Part shown: positions 51,820 through 63,082 of the stretch, piece after piece
Position numbering within the stretch: the first letter of the stretch is position 1
Layout: each line of letters starts with the position of its first letter
Source: Rebecca billardiae RCC1528
Taxonomy: Eukaryota; Haptophyta
Assembly: GCA_965240325.2 (NCBI GenBank)
Contig: OZ251227.1
Location: 2,728,001 to 2,792,000, forward strand
Length of the DNA stretch: 64,000 nucleotides
Reading direction: 5' to 3'
Position numbers and translations under genes: made by a program
Notes under the pieces: generated by a model
The model's input: the letters and a program-made list of their open reading frames with translations, nothing else
What the model was told of the DNA's origin: nothing
The model's database searches: none

Positions 51820-52113
51820 CTCGCGAGTCGCGCACGACTTATCTGCTGCTGGGAGCCCGATGACCTACATACTAGCTGTAGCGTCATATATGGCGGGGCC
51901 GAAGGTGGGCACGCCTGGCATATAGCTAAGACTGCCGACGAGGCGGCTGCGTGATGTGTCCCTATACGAGTTCAGCAGAGCAGCATCATCACGCGGAGCA
52001 TCAGTGGGATTTACTGCTACGTGTCGTCCGCCGCCCGTCAGAATGCACGATGACGCTGCGTGAGCGGCAGCAGCAGATGATTAGCCAGATGCATCAGCAG
52101 TGCGCCGAATAAA

Positions 52114-52212
52114 GATCGCGGTTGGTCGGTGCACGGCGTCACGGCGGCGTGCACGCAAAGCGCCACCCGCGTGCGAGCCGCAGCCGCCCGCGACGCAGGA
52201 CGCGACTTGGCT
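52114..52212 (+). repeat. Direct repeat, copy 1
   Basis: Shares TGGTCGGTGCACG, GCGCCACCCGCGTGCGAGCC and GACGCAGGAC..CTTGGCTGGA with 53019-53092. Copy 1 carries about 20 extra bases after GTGCACG. The pair flanks the long AT microsatellite at a spacing of about 0.9 kb. Confidence 0.8.
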
Positions 52213-52339
52213 GGATGCCCGCGGCCACGGCTTAGGAGCGGGCCGAGCATGAGGCTGATGATGGCCGATGCTGCCCGGCCCCCGGGACATATCTTTGGCC
52301 GGTAACAGAAGCCAGTGCCAGAAGGGGTAGATCGACCAA

Positions 52340-52743
<404 letters not shown>

Positions 52744-53018
52744 GGCGCGCGGTGTGCCGCCAGCGGTCCTTGTGTAGGAGCCGGCTGGCGTTGGCACCGG
52801 GGCGATCCCGAGGCAGGGCGGGAGAGATGGAGCAGCGATCCGCGTGGGGGCGCACCCACGGAGGAGGAGGCATGTGGCGAAGAGGGAACGGTGCGATCGG
52901 GGCGGTTGCGGAAGAGCCACAGGGTGCGCACGCACACAGAGAGAGAAGAGGCGGTGGCCCGAAGCGCGAGGGGGCGCGATGCGGAGCGTTGCTTACCGCC
53001 GAGTTGCCGAAAGATGTT

Positions 53019-53092
53019 GGTCGGTGCACGCGACGCGCCACCCGCGTGCGAGCCGCCGCCGCCGGCGACGCAGGACGAGCTTGGCTGGAGCC
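53019..53092 (+). repeat. Direct repeat, copy 2
   Basis: Partner of 52114-52212; shorter because it lacks the extra bases after GTGCACG. Confidence 0.8.
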
Positions 53093-53331
53093 ATCTCGCA
53101 CGCCGCGCCTGGCGAAGCAGGCGGCAGAGGCCGGCGCCGGAAACCGATCTCCTGGGCGGCAGAACAACCCGGACAGACTGTTTGTCCGGGAGCAGCAGCG
53201 CCCTTTGAGGCGATGGTCTGGTAGAGGGCGATGTGGCTGATGAGCGGCGCTGGCGCCCGGCGTTCTTGTCGTCCTCTTAGACAATCAGTTATTGTACCAA
53301 TAACCCCACATATATATATATATATATATAT

Positions 53332-53448
<117 letters not shown>

Positions 53449-54792
53449 ACCAGGTGTACCAAATCCGACCAAAATGTACCAACTACTCGTCCAAAGAATG
53501 TATGTACCATCAACGACCGACTCAGGGCTCCAAGACGGTACACCGGACACCGGTAAATCCCGTACCAGTGCGTAGCTACCGGTAGTGCGTACCGGTATGC
53601 ACCGCCACCGACTAACTGCCGCGCACCGGTGAGTGAGAGTCCGGGAGGGGCCGTGTGCGCCCGGACCACAGCACCCGCGAGTACGGACTACGCGGAGCTG
53701 TCAGTGTCCGAGGTCACGGAGTCACTCACTCTCAGACTCAGGGAAGGCGAAGCCTACGCCGCGATTTCGATCGTCCAATAATTGGGCTGTTTCTATATAT
53801 CAGTAAATAGGGCCCAAAACTTTTCTTCGCTTTTGGGCCGGCGGGGCCCCGGGGGACACCCGCCCCGGACCCCCCCGCGGTGCGCGCACCGGTGTACCGG
53901 TACACCGGCGCCTGCGGGCTGCGGCGCCGGTGCACCGGTACGCGTACCGAGCACCGGGTCTTTGAGCCCTGAAACTCATGTACGTGCGAGGCATCGGGCA
54001 TCAAGTCTGGGCGTGGGCCGCTGTAGAGTGGTGGCGATGGCTCACACGCCTGGGGAGGTGTCGTCGTTTGCGCGCGCCTCTTCCTGCTGCTCTTTACCGG
54101 TGCCGTAGCGTGCTCTGCTGCGCAGGCTGAGCCTGCCTGCCAGTTGGTGCTAGGATACAGTAGGCACATTTGCCTGGCGGGGTGGGCATCAGACGCATCA
54201 GTGTCGTTTGGGCAGGGGGAGTATGATGCACTCGCATCCAAGTATCCAACGGCTGTATTTCGCCCCCAGTGGTATCCGTTGTAAGCCCCTTGGTTAGATG
54301 GCGTCAATCAGAGCTGCTCAGGCGAGATTGACGAACGCCAATACTGTATGTGCCAATCATGGCATCATCAGACGCGCTCTCACAGCAGGGACTTTCATAG
54401 CAGGGCTTTTTTTGGCCCCGAGTCAAAAAGACTTATTGGCATCTTGGAAGAAGAAGGTGATGTTGTCGTCATCAAGGAATGCACAATCGTACTACCAATC
54501 GAGGGTGGGGGGCCGCCCTCCAGCCCTGGTGCCCTCTGGCGGCGGCGGCGCGGCAGGTTCCTGCAGTACCCGGGTGGAGAGCGGCGGAAAATAATAAGCA
54601 CAATCATCGTCGCGGAGGAGTCGTCGGGAGTCGGAGTGCAGGCCTCCGTGACGACGAGGAGTTCGTGCGGAAGCGGCATCGACACAGACTGGACGGAGGT
54701 GTCAGGGGCTCCTCGGCTGGAGACGTCATCCCCGCGAGCGAGGTCTCGCCGTCTTTCGCGGTCTTTCCCGCGGGAGTTGGCGGAGCGCACCC

Positions 54793-55890
54793 ATGCCTGC
54801 CGATCGTGACGACGAGGAACGGGGCTTGATCGAGTCTGCATCAAAACGACCCCGTCGCGGGTGGGCGCTCGTGGTCGCTGGGGCGGTCGTGCTGGGCACG
54901 CTGCTCGGCTACGCCCTCGCGGCGCGCAGGTTTGCCGAGATCAATTACGCTCTTGCTCCCAGGGCGTTCGAGCCCACCGCCCTGACCGCGCCAACAGCGC
55001 CGGTCATCCTGCCGCCCGCCAACGACCTGCTATCGGCCTGCCGTGCGCTGTGGCGACGTAAGGAGGATACCCACGCTGTCGCTGAGCGTGCCTGGCGCTC
55101 GCGTCTCGCCACCATGGGGCACACGCTGACGAGTGCCTTTGTCCCTCGTCGCCAGAAATGGCAGAAATCCGTCTTTGACCCTTACGAGCCGCTCTGGTCG
55201 TGCGAGGACCGTGAGCGCGTGGGCGCTGGCCCGCGCTACGTCGCGATTGGCGACGGCCCAAAGTTCGCCTGCGGGATCGAGACGATCAAGCCGCCGTGCC
55301 TCGTGTACAACATTGGCTCCAACAACGACATCAGCTTCGAGCAGGCCGTGCACGCGCACACCCATTGCGAGATTCACACCTTCGACCCGACCCTCAGGCG
55401 GCCCTATATTGGGGGCAAGTACTCGGCATTCCACGCCATCGGCCTCGCCGATCGGAAGAGGACCTACAGCGGCTGGAAGATGCTCTCGCTCGGACAGATG
55501 ATGGCCAACCTGTCGCACGTCGGCCGGCGCATCGACATCCTCAAGGTGGACTGCGAGGGCTGCGAGTGGGAGGCGCTGCCGGCCGTGTTCCGGGAGATGC
55601 AGGCGGGCCGTCTGCAGGTGGGGCAGCTGCTCATCGAGGTGCACAGCGTGCCAGTGTGGACGCGGAAGCAATGGGCGTTCTTCGAGGACGCGGCCAAGGC
55701 GGGGCTGCGTCTCTTCTCCAAGGAGCGTAACGGCTGGGGCTGCTACGGCTGGAAGTGCGTCGAGTTCTCCTACGTGGATAGCTTGCAGGCGTGCCGCGCA
55801 TTCACGAGCACGCACTGCCCGGGCCACGAGCCCGCCAGCGTGTGTGGACAGCTGCCTGCAACAATATTAACGGCCAATAATAAGCCGTGA
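54793..55890 (+). CDS. METTL24-like membrane-anchored methyltransferase
   Basis: A 365-aa protein from ATG 54793. A basic N-terminus (SKRPRRGW) precedes one transmembrane helix at about 24-44 (ALVVAGAVVLGTLLGYALAA), giving a type II anchor. The lumenal domain has the pattern of METTL24/FkbM-like methyltransferases: DGPKFACGIETIKPPCLVYN, the nucleotide-binding turn in IGSNNDISFE, CEIHTFDPTL with an acidic residue suited to the cofactor ribose, HAIGLADRKRTYSGWKMLSL, and IDILKVDCEGCEWEALP. It ends with a Cys-rich segment (WGCYGWKCVEFSY, ACRAFTSTHCPGHE) suggesting disulfides. Enzymes of this type use S-adenosylmethionine; the acceptor is unknown, perhaps a glycan. No intron is needed. Confidence 0.82.
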   Translation: MPADRDDEERGLIESASKRPRRGWALVVAGAVVLGTLLGYALAARRFAEINYALAPRAFEPTALTAPTAPVILPPANDLLSACRALWRRKEDTHAVAERAWRSRLATMGHTLTSAFVPRRQKWQKSVFDPYEPLWSCEDRERVGAGPRYVAIGDGPKFACGIETIKPPCLVYNIGSNNDISFEQAVHAHTHCEIHTFDPTLRRPYIGGKYSAFHAIGLADRKRTYSGWKMLSLGQMMANLSHVGRRIDILKVDCEGCEWEALPAVFREMQAGRLQVGQLLIEVHSVPVWTRKQWAFFEDAAKAGLRLFSKERNGWGCYGWKCVEFSYVDSLQACRAFTSTHCPGHEPASVCGQLPATILTANNKP

Positions 55891-57115
55891 TGATGACGCC
55901 CTCGGTTCAGAAATGATGGCACGGGTTTCAATGAAAGTTATACGTCGGTCGATGTCAACTGCAATACTCCGTAAGCTATATAGCAGCTAGTGATAATAGC
56001 ATTGAGTGAGACATCAATATTAGCCGCTGGGCATCATGCAGATGCTCACGGGCGCCAAACGAATCAATCACGGCATCGTCAAGCTGCGACCCGATATATT
56101 ATTATTATATTATTAATATATTATACAAAGCGCTTTAACGTATTATCATCATCCGTCGTCGCTATTCGTTCCGTTACAATAATATATATATATATCACAG
56201 TAAAGAAATCGATTTTCGGCGTTACCGTAACCCGTCCGCACTTCCGCCCAGTGGGGATGCGGGGGATTTTTTTTCATGCCGCGTTCGCGGCACTTCGCGC
56301 CGCCACAGTGGGGAAAGATCGGGCCGAAGCCGTTTGAGCATGGTCGTTCGCGCGCACGCCCATTCGAATCGATGGCGCGCTCCGAGCGGCGGGCGTGCGC
56401 GCATGTGTGCCGCGAGGGGGGCTGCGAGGCGTCGGCCGGCCTGCCAAGGCGGTTCCCCGGGGCGGCGTCACCCTCGCCCGCCCCTCCTCGCCCACCCTCG
56501 CTCCACGGGCGGCCACACGTGACCTGTTAAGATGACTTCACGGGAGCCGCGCGGCACGCGCGCGGAGAGGCGAGGAAGTGGTGTTTCGCGGAAAAACGCA
56601 ACGTCGCATTGTGCTCAACCCATGTGAGCACCCGCTCCACAAGTTTGCGCGCTTTCAAACCGCACACAGCGGCCTGAGCAGCTCCCAGACTGAGTTTCGC
56701 TCTTGAAGCCTGTTTTTGGGCCAGATCTTGGTGTGGATGTAGCGCGGCGAGGAGGCGCCGGGCGCGCGCCCGAGCTGCGTGCTGGCACTCGCCATGACCC
56801 ATAGGCATCGTCCGTCGCGAACGACCCGGCTCGCCTCGACCTCTCCGACCCGCCGGGCAGCCACGACCGAGCACGGCACGACAATGGCCAAACCGGGAGG
56901 CTTCTCAGACCGCGCGGGATGGGCATAGGCGCGAGAGAGGGCGCCCAGCGCGCTCTTGAGATGCACAGGAGCACGCACTGATGCGTATGGAACCATCCCA
57001 TCACGATCGCCCCGACCTGGCGCGCCCTATCTGGCCCGTCAGGCTGCCCGCGCCGCCGCCGCCGCGCCACGCCGCCGCCATGGGCGCCGCCGCATCGCGG
57101 GCACGTGGGTAAGTC
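55891..57115. other. Intergenic region
   Basis: An AT-rich stretch (55960-56230, with ATTATTATATTATTAATAT near 56098-56122) passes into GC-rich DNA. Open frames between 56.2 and 57.1 kb on both strands have no recognisable motif and no consistent splice pattern. Confidence 0.55.
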
Positions 57116-57414
57116 TGTATTCAACAAATACAGAATTTCCGGCGCGGCCCTCTGTTGGGCGGCAAGGTCGGTCTGGTCGACACCTGCCGCGCGGCATGGG
57201 CCACGGCGCGGCGAGGTGGCGGCTGGCGCACCGCGGCGCGGGCGGGATGGCTCGAAGACACCACCGCCCCGCCTCCCACGCCGCGCCGTGCGCGTGCGCC
57301 GTGCTCTCGTCGCGTACCGAATTTCCTGCGGCGAGCGACGTCACACAGCGCGACCATGCCATCGCGCGACCAAGTGCCGTCCAGCTCGGCGATTTGTCGT
57401 ATTTGTTGAATACA
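57116..57414. mobile_element. Possible small element with 16-bp terminal inverted repeats
   Basis: TGTATTCAACAAATAC at 57116-57131 is exactly mirrored by GTATTTGTTGAATACA at 57399-57414. Each end is also a small hairpin by itself (TGTATT paired with AATACA). The 267-bp interior is GC-rich and noncoding. No clear target-site duplication is visible. A MITE-like origin is possible; a structured RNA is an alternative. Confidence 0.45.
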
Positions 57415-59105
57415 TGCGGGTACGAATCGGACGCACGACGCCCTCGACGCACACGTCGAGAGCCACGCGCGCGGCGTGGACTGGCACGCGACGCGGAGAT
57501 GGCGGGCGCGGTGCCGCGGGCGCGCGACTGGTCTAGAACAGCACAATGAAGCGCGGGACGGCGCCGCGCGCGTGGGCTCGCTGCCGTCTCCTCGCAGTCG
57601 AATATTTCTGTGCACCCTCCTACCAGGTCAGTCGACCGACTTGCACGCGGCATGCGAGCACTGCGTGCGGGGAGGAGTGTGACATGGCAGGCTGTGGCGA
57701 GGTGGATGGCCGTGCAGGAATATGCTAGGAAGGGCCGCTCCCGCGCTCGCGCGGTGCCTCGCGCACGCCTCGTCGAGGACGAGCGTGTTTGAATGGCTCC
57801 GGGGAGGCCTGAGACTTCGCTTGTTCACAGCAGCGCGCGACAGGTGCACACAACGAAGGTGACGACCAGGCACTCCGGCGAGGGCGGCTGTGCTGGCAGC
57901 AGACTGCATTCGGAGTAAGATGCGCCATCTTACGCGCCGCTTCGCCTCGCTGCATCGCCGCACTGAGCAGCAGGGCTCCACGCTCACGAATGGCTCACCA
58001 CGAGCTACGTGACCGGCCAGCCGCGTGCAACCCGGCGAGGCAGAGAGGGGCGGAGGGATGGGGAGGCTGGGTGGGATGTTGCAGTCCCATGCCCGGGGCA
58101 CTCGTCAGGCGCCTGCGCGGCCACCGTAGCGTCTTCTGTGCGCTCGTGCGGCCCGCGCGAGAATTTCCCCGAAAATCGGCTCGTGTCGGACGGGTTACGG
58201 AAACGATAATCCCGTTTTTGTTCACTGTGATATATGTGTGTGTCCTCCTGCATGAAGAGCGACGCGACGCCATTGAGTATGGACGAACATCACCCACAGT
58301 CTGCGTGATGTGCATGCGAGGGCAGGTATTGCAGCATATATGCGAGCATGCAGCAAATGCCGATACACACCATGCCGAAATGGTGATGTATAAATATATA
58401 CTTGCGCGTGGTGGGGATTTGTCCCTGGCTGAACGGGAAGAGCGACTGAGCCGACGGTGCCAAAGCTGCGCGCAGACTGCGCCAGCGTGTGGCAGCAAGG
58501 TCCCTGGCTGAACGGGAAGAGCGACTGAGCCGACGGTGCCAAAGCTGCGCGCAGACTGCGCCAGCGTGTGGCAGCAAGGAGTCCCTGGCTCAGGCAAGCG
58601 CAGCACTCACAGGCCTGACGACAAGGTTGTCAACCACAACGGAGGCTGCAGGGGCGGATGGCGGGTTTCGCAACGAGCACAAGCAAAGAACGCAGAGGAG
58701 ATGGCGGGACCTCGGGCTTTGCAGATGCGCAGGCCGAAGCAGGGGCTGCCGAGAGATGAGCAGCTCGGCCCGAAAGGTCCGGTGTAACCGATGATCGAGC
58801 GAGCTCTGCTAGGTGGGCTGCTTGATATGAACTTTGGTAAGTTGCCACGCCGACTTAAGATGACCTTGTATATGATCTCGAGCGCCGGATAGTGGAGAGG
58901 AGCGGGTACTTACAGAGGAGCCAGTGTGGTTGGCCGATATGAAAGGACCAGCGCCCGCCATGATGATGATAAAGGATAGCTCCGTGGCCGATGAGCTCCG
59001 GAAATCGACTGCAACTACCTGCAGGACCTAGAAGACGATGGCGGCCCTTGTCCACCAGCTGCGCGTTGCCTTTCCAGCCTCCCGACACACTCGGTTATAA
59101 CTCCG
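57415..59105. other. Gene-poor interval
   Basis: Apart from the 79-bp tandem repeat, I see no supported gene. A TATA-like TATAAATATATA lies at 58389-58400 without an associated open frame. Confidence 0.55.
58421..58595 (+). repeat. 79-bp tandem duplication plus partial third copy
   Basis: The unit begins GTCCCTGGCTGAACGGGAAG and ends GTGTGGCAGCAAG. Copies start at 58421 and 58500 and are essentially identical. A third copy begins at 58581 but diverges after GTCCCTGGCT. Confidence 0.93.
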
Positions 59106-59589
59106 TTATAACGCCACATATATTAACGACGTGGTATGCAACGGGCAGGCGTCAGAGTCAGGACAGCAAGCTGCAGCAGCAGATCGAGCAGCACAGACAA
59201 ACACCAGGATCAGCGCTCCTCGCCGTCGTAACCCCCCCCCCCCCCCCCCTTCCCCCTCGTAGCCGCCCATCACTGCATCGCCGAGCGGAAGCCCGACGCA
59301 CCCACCGTCTGCCGTCGACGCGCGCGCGCCACCGCGGTGGTCGCGGTGCCACGCGTCGTCAGCCGTCGTCTCGAAGTAGTCGTCGTACGCAGCGCCCCCG
59401 CGGGCGCGTGCCCCCGGGCGCACGTGCGCCATGCGCGCGTGGGCGATGAGCCTCTTGGCCTGGCCACGCAGGCAGCGCATGCCCAGCTCGCGCCGCATGG
59501 TGCCGAGCAGCGCGCGCTCGGCGGCGGGGCGCGAGGGCGCGCTTAGGCGCGCGCGCGACGTGTGTCCCGCCCCATCTTGGCGATCTTCT

Positions 59590-60041
59590 TGTTAAGCTTT
59601 TGAGCCGAGTCCTTAACCACTCGGACACGCAAAAGCCCCCACGACGCGGACACGCAAAAGCCCCCACGACGCGTCGTGGGGGCTTTTGCGTGTCCGAGTG
59701 GTTAAGGACTCGGCTCAAAAGCTTAACATAACGCGGTTCCTTCCGGCGGGTTTGTTCTTTAGCCTGGTGTTGTTCCTTCACCAGCGTTCCGACGGGCCGC
59801 GGGCCATCCGCCGTCCCGCTCTCATGAGCCTTTCAGGGACGGATCTTCACCCCGTTCAGCGGGAGTGAAGAAAGAAGCGCACTTTCGGGCGAAAGAGCGT
59901 TGCGCAACCGGATTCGAAACCGCGTTATGTTAAGCTTTTGAGCCGAGTCCTTAACCACTCGGACACGCAAAAGCCCCCACGACGCGTCGTGGGGGCTTTT
60001 GCGTGTCCGAGTGGTTAAGGACTCGGCTCAAAAGCTTAACA
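59590..60041. mobile_element. 452-bp foldback element with palindromic ends and 5-bp target duplication
   Basis: The element begins TGTTAAGCTTTTGAGCC and ends with its exact mirror. Each end is itself a palindrome: 59928-60041 is a perfect 114-bp palindrome centred at 59984/59985. The left end (59590-59728) is the same palindrome with one 25-bp internal duplication. The 199-bp core (59729-59927) also begins and ends with inverted TAACGCGGTT/AACCGCGTTA. CTTCT occurs on both outer sides (59585-59589 and 60042-60046). Deleting the element and one CTTCT restores an uninterrupted coding frame in the flanking remnant. The arms carry GTCCGAGTGGTTAAGGAC, a tRNA-Ser/Leu-like D-arm with a Pol III A-box character. 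The core ends with a B-box-like GGATTCGAAACC at 59910. No transposase is encoded, so it is nonautonomous. Confidence 0.8.
59928..60041. repeat. Perfect 114-bp palindrome
   Basis: Two 57-bp arms meet at GACG|CGTC with no spacer. In single-stranded DNA or RNA it would form an uninterrupted hairpin. It is the right terminus of the foldback element. Confidence 0.95.
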
Positions 60042-60592
60042 CTTCTTCATCTTGAGGGTGAGGTCCATCACCTCCGCGCTCCACTCGCCGAACGCCCCCA
60101 CGACAATCGGGAGTCCCGCGGCAGGCCGACACTAACGAAGGCGTGACAGACTTGTTACAACAGGCTATTATAAGCGGCTTAGCAGCTGCTCAGTCACGGC
60201 TATATGATGATACATTATTATAATTGTATTATAAATAAGGCGGAGTCGGCGCGGAGTCTCCGCCACTCACTACTCACTAGTTAGGCTCAGTCTCCGCAAG
60301 CTCCTCCGGACAGTCCGGTGACCCGACGGTCCGCGAAAGACCAATCAACTGCTCGCGCGTCGTCAATGATATATGACCGCGTTCCGCGGTCCTTTTCTGC
60401 ATAGAATCAACGCAGTTGGGGGCCCGCGGTGGCCGTGCAATCGCGGCTCTCCGCCGTAGTGGCAGTTCGCCAGTTGAAGTCGGTTCTGAGATGACTGAAG
60501 CTATTAGTCCGACCGTCGCCCTGCCTGCGCGACCGCGAGACTCATTCACACTTCACACATCAATCACAGCAGCGGACCTGAGACCGCACCCG

Positions 60593-60808
60593 GCACCGGT
60601 CGTCAAATCGGACGTCCGTCTGACAAGGCACCGGTCGTCAAATCGGACGTCCGTCTGACAACTAGCTGCCAAATGTCCAACTGGCTGATCAGCTCGGATC
60701 CGACCCGTCCGCGATCGTGCCATCGGCATCGGAATTACTACTAGTAGCTGCCAAACTGTGTCCAACTCTGGCTGATCAGCTCGGATCCGACCCGTCCGCG
60801 ATCGTGCC
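60593..60808 (+). repeat. Two adjacent tandem duplications
   Basis: A 35-bp unit (GCACCGGTCGTCAAATCGGA and on to CTGACAA) is repeated at 60593 and 60628. Next, a unit of about 60 bp containing GCTGATCAGCTCGGATCCGA and CCCGTCCGCGATCGTGCC occurs at about 60663-60721 and again at 60744-60808, separated by 22 bp. Confidence 0.92.
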
Positions 60809-61529
60809 GAGTGAGTCGTGCCGCGGAGCTCGGAGTACTGAAGGAGTCGGGTGTGACAGCAGGGTGCTTTAGCGCTGCGGCCCGTGCCAGCCAACGACCA
60901 GACGTACTCTGGCCACTTGACCCGTTGCACGGGTGAGTGACCGTACGCCCTGCCTAGTGCCTACCGCGCGCGCCGCGCGACTCGGGGTGATGGAGAGCGG
61001 ATGGCGACAGCAGCAGCAGTCCTCATGAAGACGATGAAACTGGCGGCACGGGTGCACGAGGTGGCAGGCGAAAGCGCGCCGACGAGACCGCATTTGACAC
61101 ACCTGAGCCGCACGCGCGTGCCGTCGCCGAGCCGGCGAGCGCTGCAAACGCGCAACCGTACCGCGCGCGCCACGACGGCGCGGCACTAGCTAGTAGCTGA
61201 TGCAGGCCGTACTGCCGGCACTGCTTCTGCGATCATGCGCCACGGTCGCAGCTGACTGCGTGAGCAGCAAGCGGGAGGCGGGTCCGGAGGCACGTGCAGG
61301 CGCCGTCCCGCATCCGCCATCGTGCCGGGGCACGTCAGGCCTCCGACGATCCGGATGTGGCCCAGTCCGGACGTCACGCGATCCGGGACGACAAATACGA
61401 TTCGCTCGTAACGAACCGTTACGCTAAAGTCACGTCCGGCTGACGTCCAGATCGCACTTTACTTAGGGAATATCGTGGACGCGGTGTTTTTGACTGTTTT
61501 TCGGCCTAATAGACCTCTCTATGCGATCT

Positions 61530-61675
61530 CAAAACTCGAAACTCGGTCTCCGCCAGCCCTAAAAATCGCCCCCCGTCCCTTTTTTATTGATCAAAGATCT
61601 TTTTGAAACGTGGTTCGGGCCCGCTGGTGCGGGCTCCACGCTGCGCGCTCCGCCCTGCACCGCGGGCCATGATTG
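61530..61675 (+). repeat. Dispersed repeat, copy C
   Basis: The first half (AGCCCTAAAAATCGCC, a pyrimidine run, then GATCAAAGATC) mirrors 2345-2430. The second half (GGGCTCCACGCTGCGCGCTC, then CGCCCTGCACCGCGGGCCAT) mirrors 600-660. This copy links the two halves and shows that copies A and B are parts of one element. Confidence 0.75.
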
Positions 61676-62077
61676 ATGGCTGCCTTCTGATGACGACAGT
61701 GAGTAGTGACACTGTGACACTCGAACTCGGTCCGAAGGTAAGTACTAGTACTATCACTTTATCAGACTGCGGAGTAATTATAATCAGCTGTGGCCACCGA
61801 TTGAGCAGTGCTAATTGCTAAATGGCAGCCGAGCATCGGCTACGGCGTCCGGCGACCTCTGGCTGCCTGCCTCGCCAGCCCGTACGGCATCGTCGGATGC
61901 GCTCGCGCGCCCACCGGCGCAGAGTCTGGTGAGCGCAGCGGTGGCAGGAGAGTCGATGATCGCAGATCGACAGACGACATACGCTGCGTGGCCGCGGCTG
62001 GCTCGCACCTCAGCAGCACTGGCAGCAACCTGGCTGTTCGTGTCTGGCCTCGTCGTGCGTGCACCCCCCACGCGGCG

Positions 62078-62944
62078 TCAGATGGATGCCAGCGACCACG
62101 TCGTCATCTTTCTCGTCGGCACCTGCATGGCCATCTCCGCATAGTCCTCGTGCGTGATGTGGTAGAAGCTCGGGGGCGCGTCCGCGGGTGGGGTGATGCC
62201 CTTGGCGCGCAGCTCGGCATTCGCGCGCTTCTGCGCGCGCTGCTCCTCGATGTGCCGAGCCTCGCGCTCCACGAGCGTCTCACGCCCCTGCGATAGCTCC
62301 GCCGTGCGCACCCGCCGCCTCGCCCGCTCAACCTCGAGCTGCGTAAGCTGCTCGCGCTCCTTTTGCGTGAGCGCTTCAGTCGAGCTGTGCCATGGCGTCT
62401 TGGCGCCGAGCCGCGGGTGCACGTACTCCTCGCCTTGCCTCTGGTACGGCGGGCGGATCAGGTTTGGGTGCGAGCGGTGGTTATCGCTGAGGAAGTCGCG
62501 CTGCGAGACCTGGAACTTGTTCGCGCGCGGGACGAACGACTCGGTCGAGCGCGTGTCCAGCCACTCAGCGCGGTAATTGTAGTCAGCACGTTTGACCGAA
62601 TCGTACGCAAGGAGCTGCCGCTGCATCGGCCTGTCGGGGAAGCGATGGCCGAGATAGGTCGTTGGGTTCCACCCAGGGCGCTGCAGCCCGAGGATATCCA
62701 TCTTCTTCGCCTCGATCACCTCCCGGCGCGCGGCTCGCGCGGCCGGAGGGACGGCATTCACGTTGAAGGCCTTGACCGTCGGCGAGAAATTTACGCTAGT
62801 TCGTCGGCCTCGAGAGTTCTCTGCGGGGGATTGGCGCGGTGCAGCACGCACAGGCGCACGGCAGGACGGCGTGAGCGCGGAGGCATCACTGCCACTCTGT
62901 CGCCGCGCCGCGCGGCGAGGGTGCAAGCGCTCACCGAACGACAT
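62078..62944 (-). CDS. Uncharacterised protein with C-terminal coiled coil
   Basis: A 288-aa product from ATG 62944 (MSFGERLHPRRAARRQ). The N-terminal third is basic and low-complexity. A conserved-looking central part follows: MDILGLQRPGWNPTTYLGHR, AYDSVKRADYNYRAEWLDTR, SQRDFLSDNHRSHPNLIRPP and HPRLGAKTPWHSSTEAL. Then comes a long charged helix (EREQLTQLEVERARRRVRTA, onward to KRANAELRAKGI) and an end with PPSFYHITHEDYAEMAMQVP. No transmembrane segment or signal peptide is seen. The Trp/Tyr/Pro-spaced central motifs followed by a helix are reminiscent of axoneme-associated proteins, but I do not recognise a family. The gene is head to head with HscB. Confidence 0.7.
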   Translation of the reverse strand: MSFGERLHPRRAARRQSGSDASALTPSCRAPVRAAPRQSPAENSRGRRTSVNFSPTVKAFNVNAVPPAARAARREVIEAKKMDILGLQRPGWNPTTYLGHRFPDRPMQRQLLAYDSVKRADYNYRAEWLDTRSTESFVPRANKFQVSQRDFLSDNHRSHPNLIRPPYQRQGEEYVHPRLGAKTPWHSSTEALTQKEREQLTQLEVERARRRVRTAELSQGRETLVEREARHIEEQRAQKRANAELRAKGITPPADAPPSFYHITHEDYAEMAMQVPTRKMTTWSLASI

Positions 62945-63082
62945 GGCAAGATCGAGGCTGCGAAGAAAACCGACGATCTTGACGTTTTCTCGGCATCCGG
63001 ACTGCACATGCACCGGACTCTCAACTCAGCGGCAGGGCGGCCCTGACCGAGGAAGCCGCGAGCATCACGACGCGCTCCGCTG
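62945..63082. promoter_or_regulatory. Short bidirectional promoter (coiled-coil protein / HscB)
   Basis: 138 bp separate the two start codons, so regulatory sequence is shared. No TATA box is apparent. Confidence 0.55.

Larger units (their letters stand above)
59106..60127 (-). pseudogene. Retroelement-like coding remnant interrupted by a foldback element
   Basis: On the minus strand, 60127-60047 encodes PAAGLPIVVGAFGEWSAEVM, then DLTLKMKK. After removing the element at 59590-60041 and one 5-bp duplicate, the frame continues IAKMGRDTRRARA to a stop near 59550. A shifted frame then gives LGTMRRELGMRCLRGQAKRL, ARMAHVRPGARARGGAAYDD and YFETTADDAWHRDH. The GAFGEWSAEV phrase and the arrangement of basic helices resemble the C-terminal end of reverse-transcriptase polyproteins common in algal genomes; that is family memory, not a search result. 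The stop, the frameshift and the insertion mark it as a relic. Confidence 0.5.
60128..62077. other. Gene-poor interval
   Basis: Besides the tandem duplications and dispersed repeat copy C, no gene is supported. The stretch 60998-61190 has an open frame rich in Ala/Arg with no recognisable motif. Confidence 0.55.

Noticed and set aside
58421-58595. A CRISPR-like array
   Set aside because: The copies are directly adjacent 79-bp tandem repeats without spacers, in a eukaryotic context.
59681-59728. A tRNA-Ser gene on the plus strand
   Set aside because: The D-arm matches well, but no anticodon arm, variable loop or adjoining T-arm follows. The sequence is part of a palindrome and only tRNA-like.
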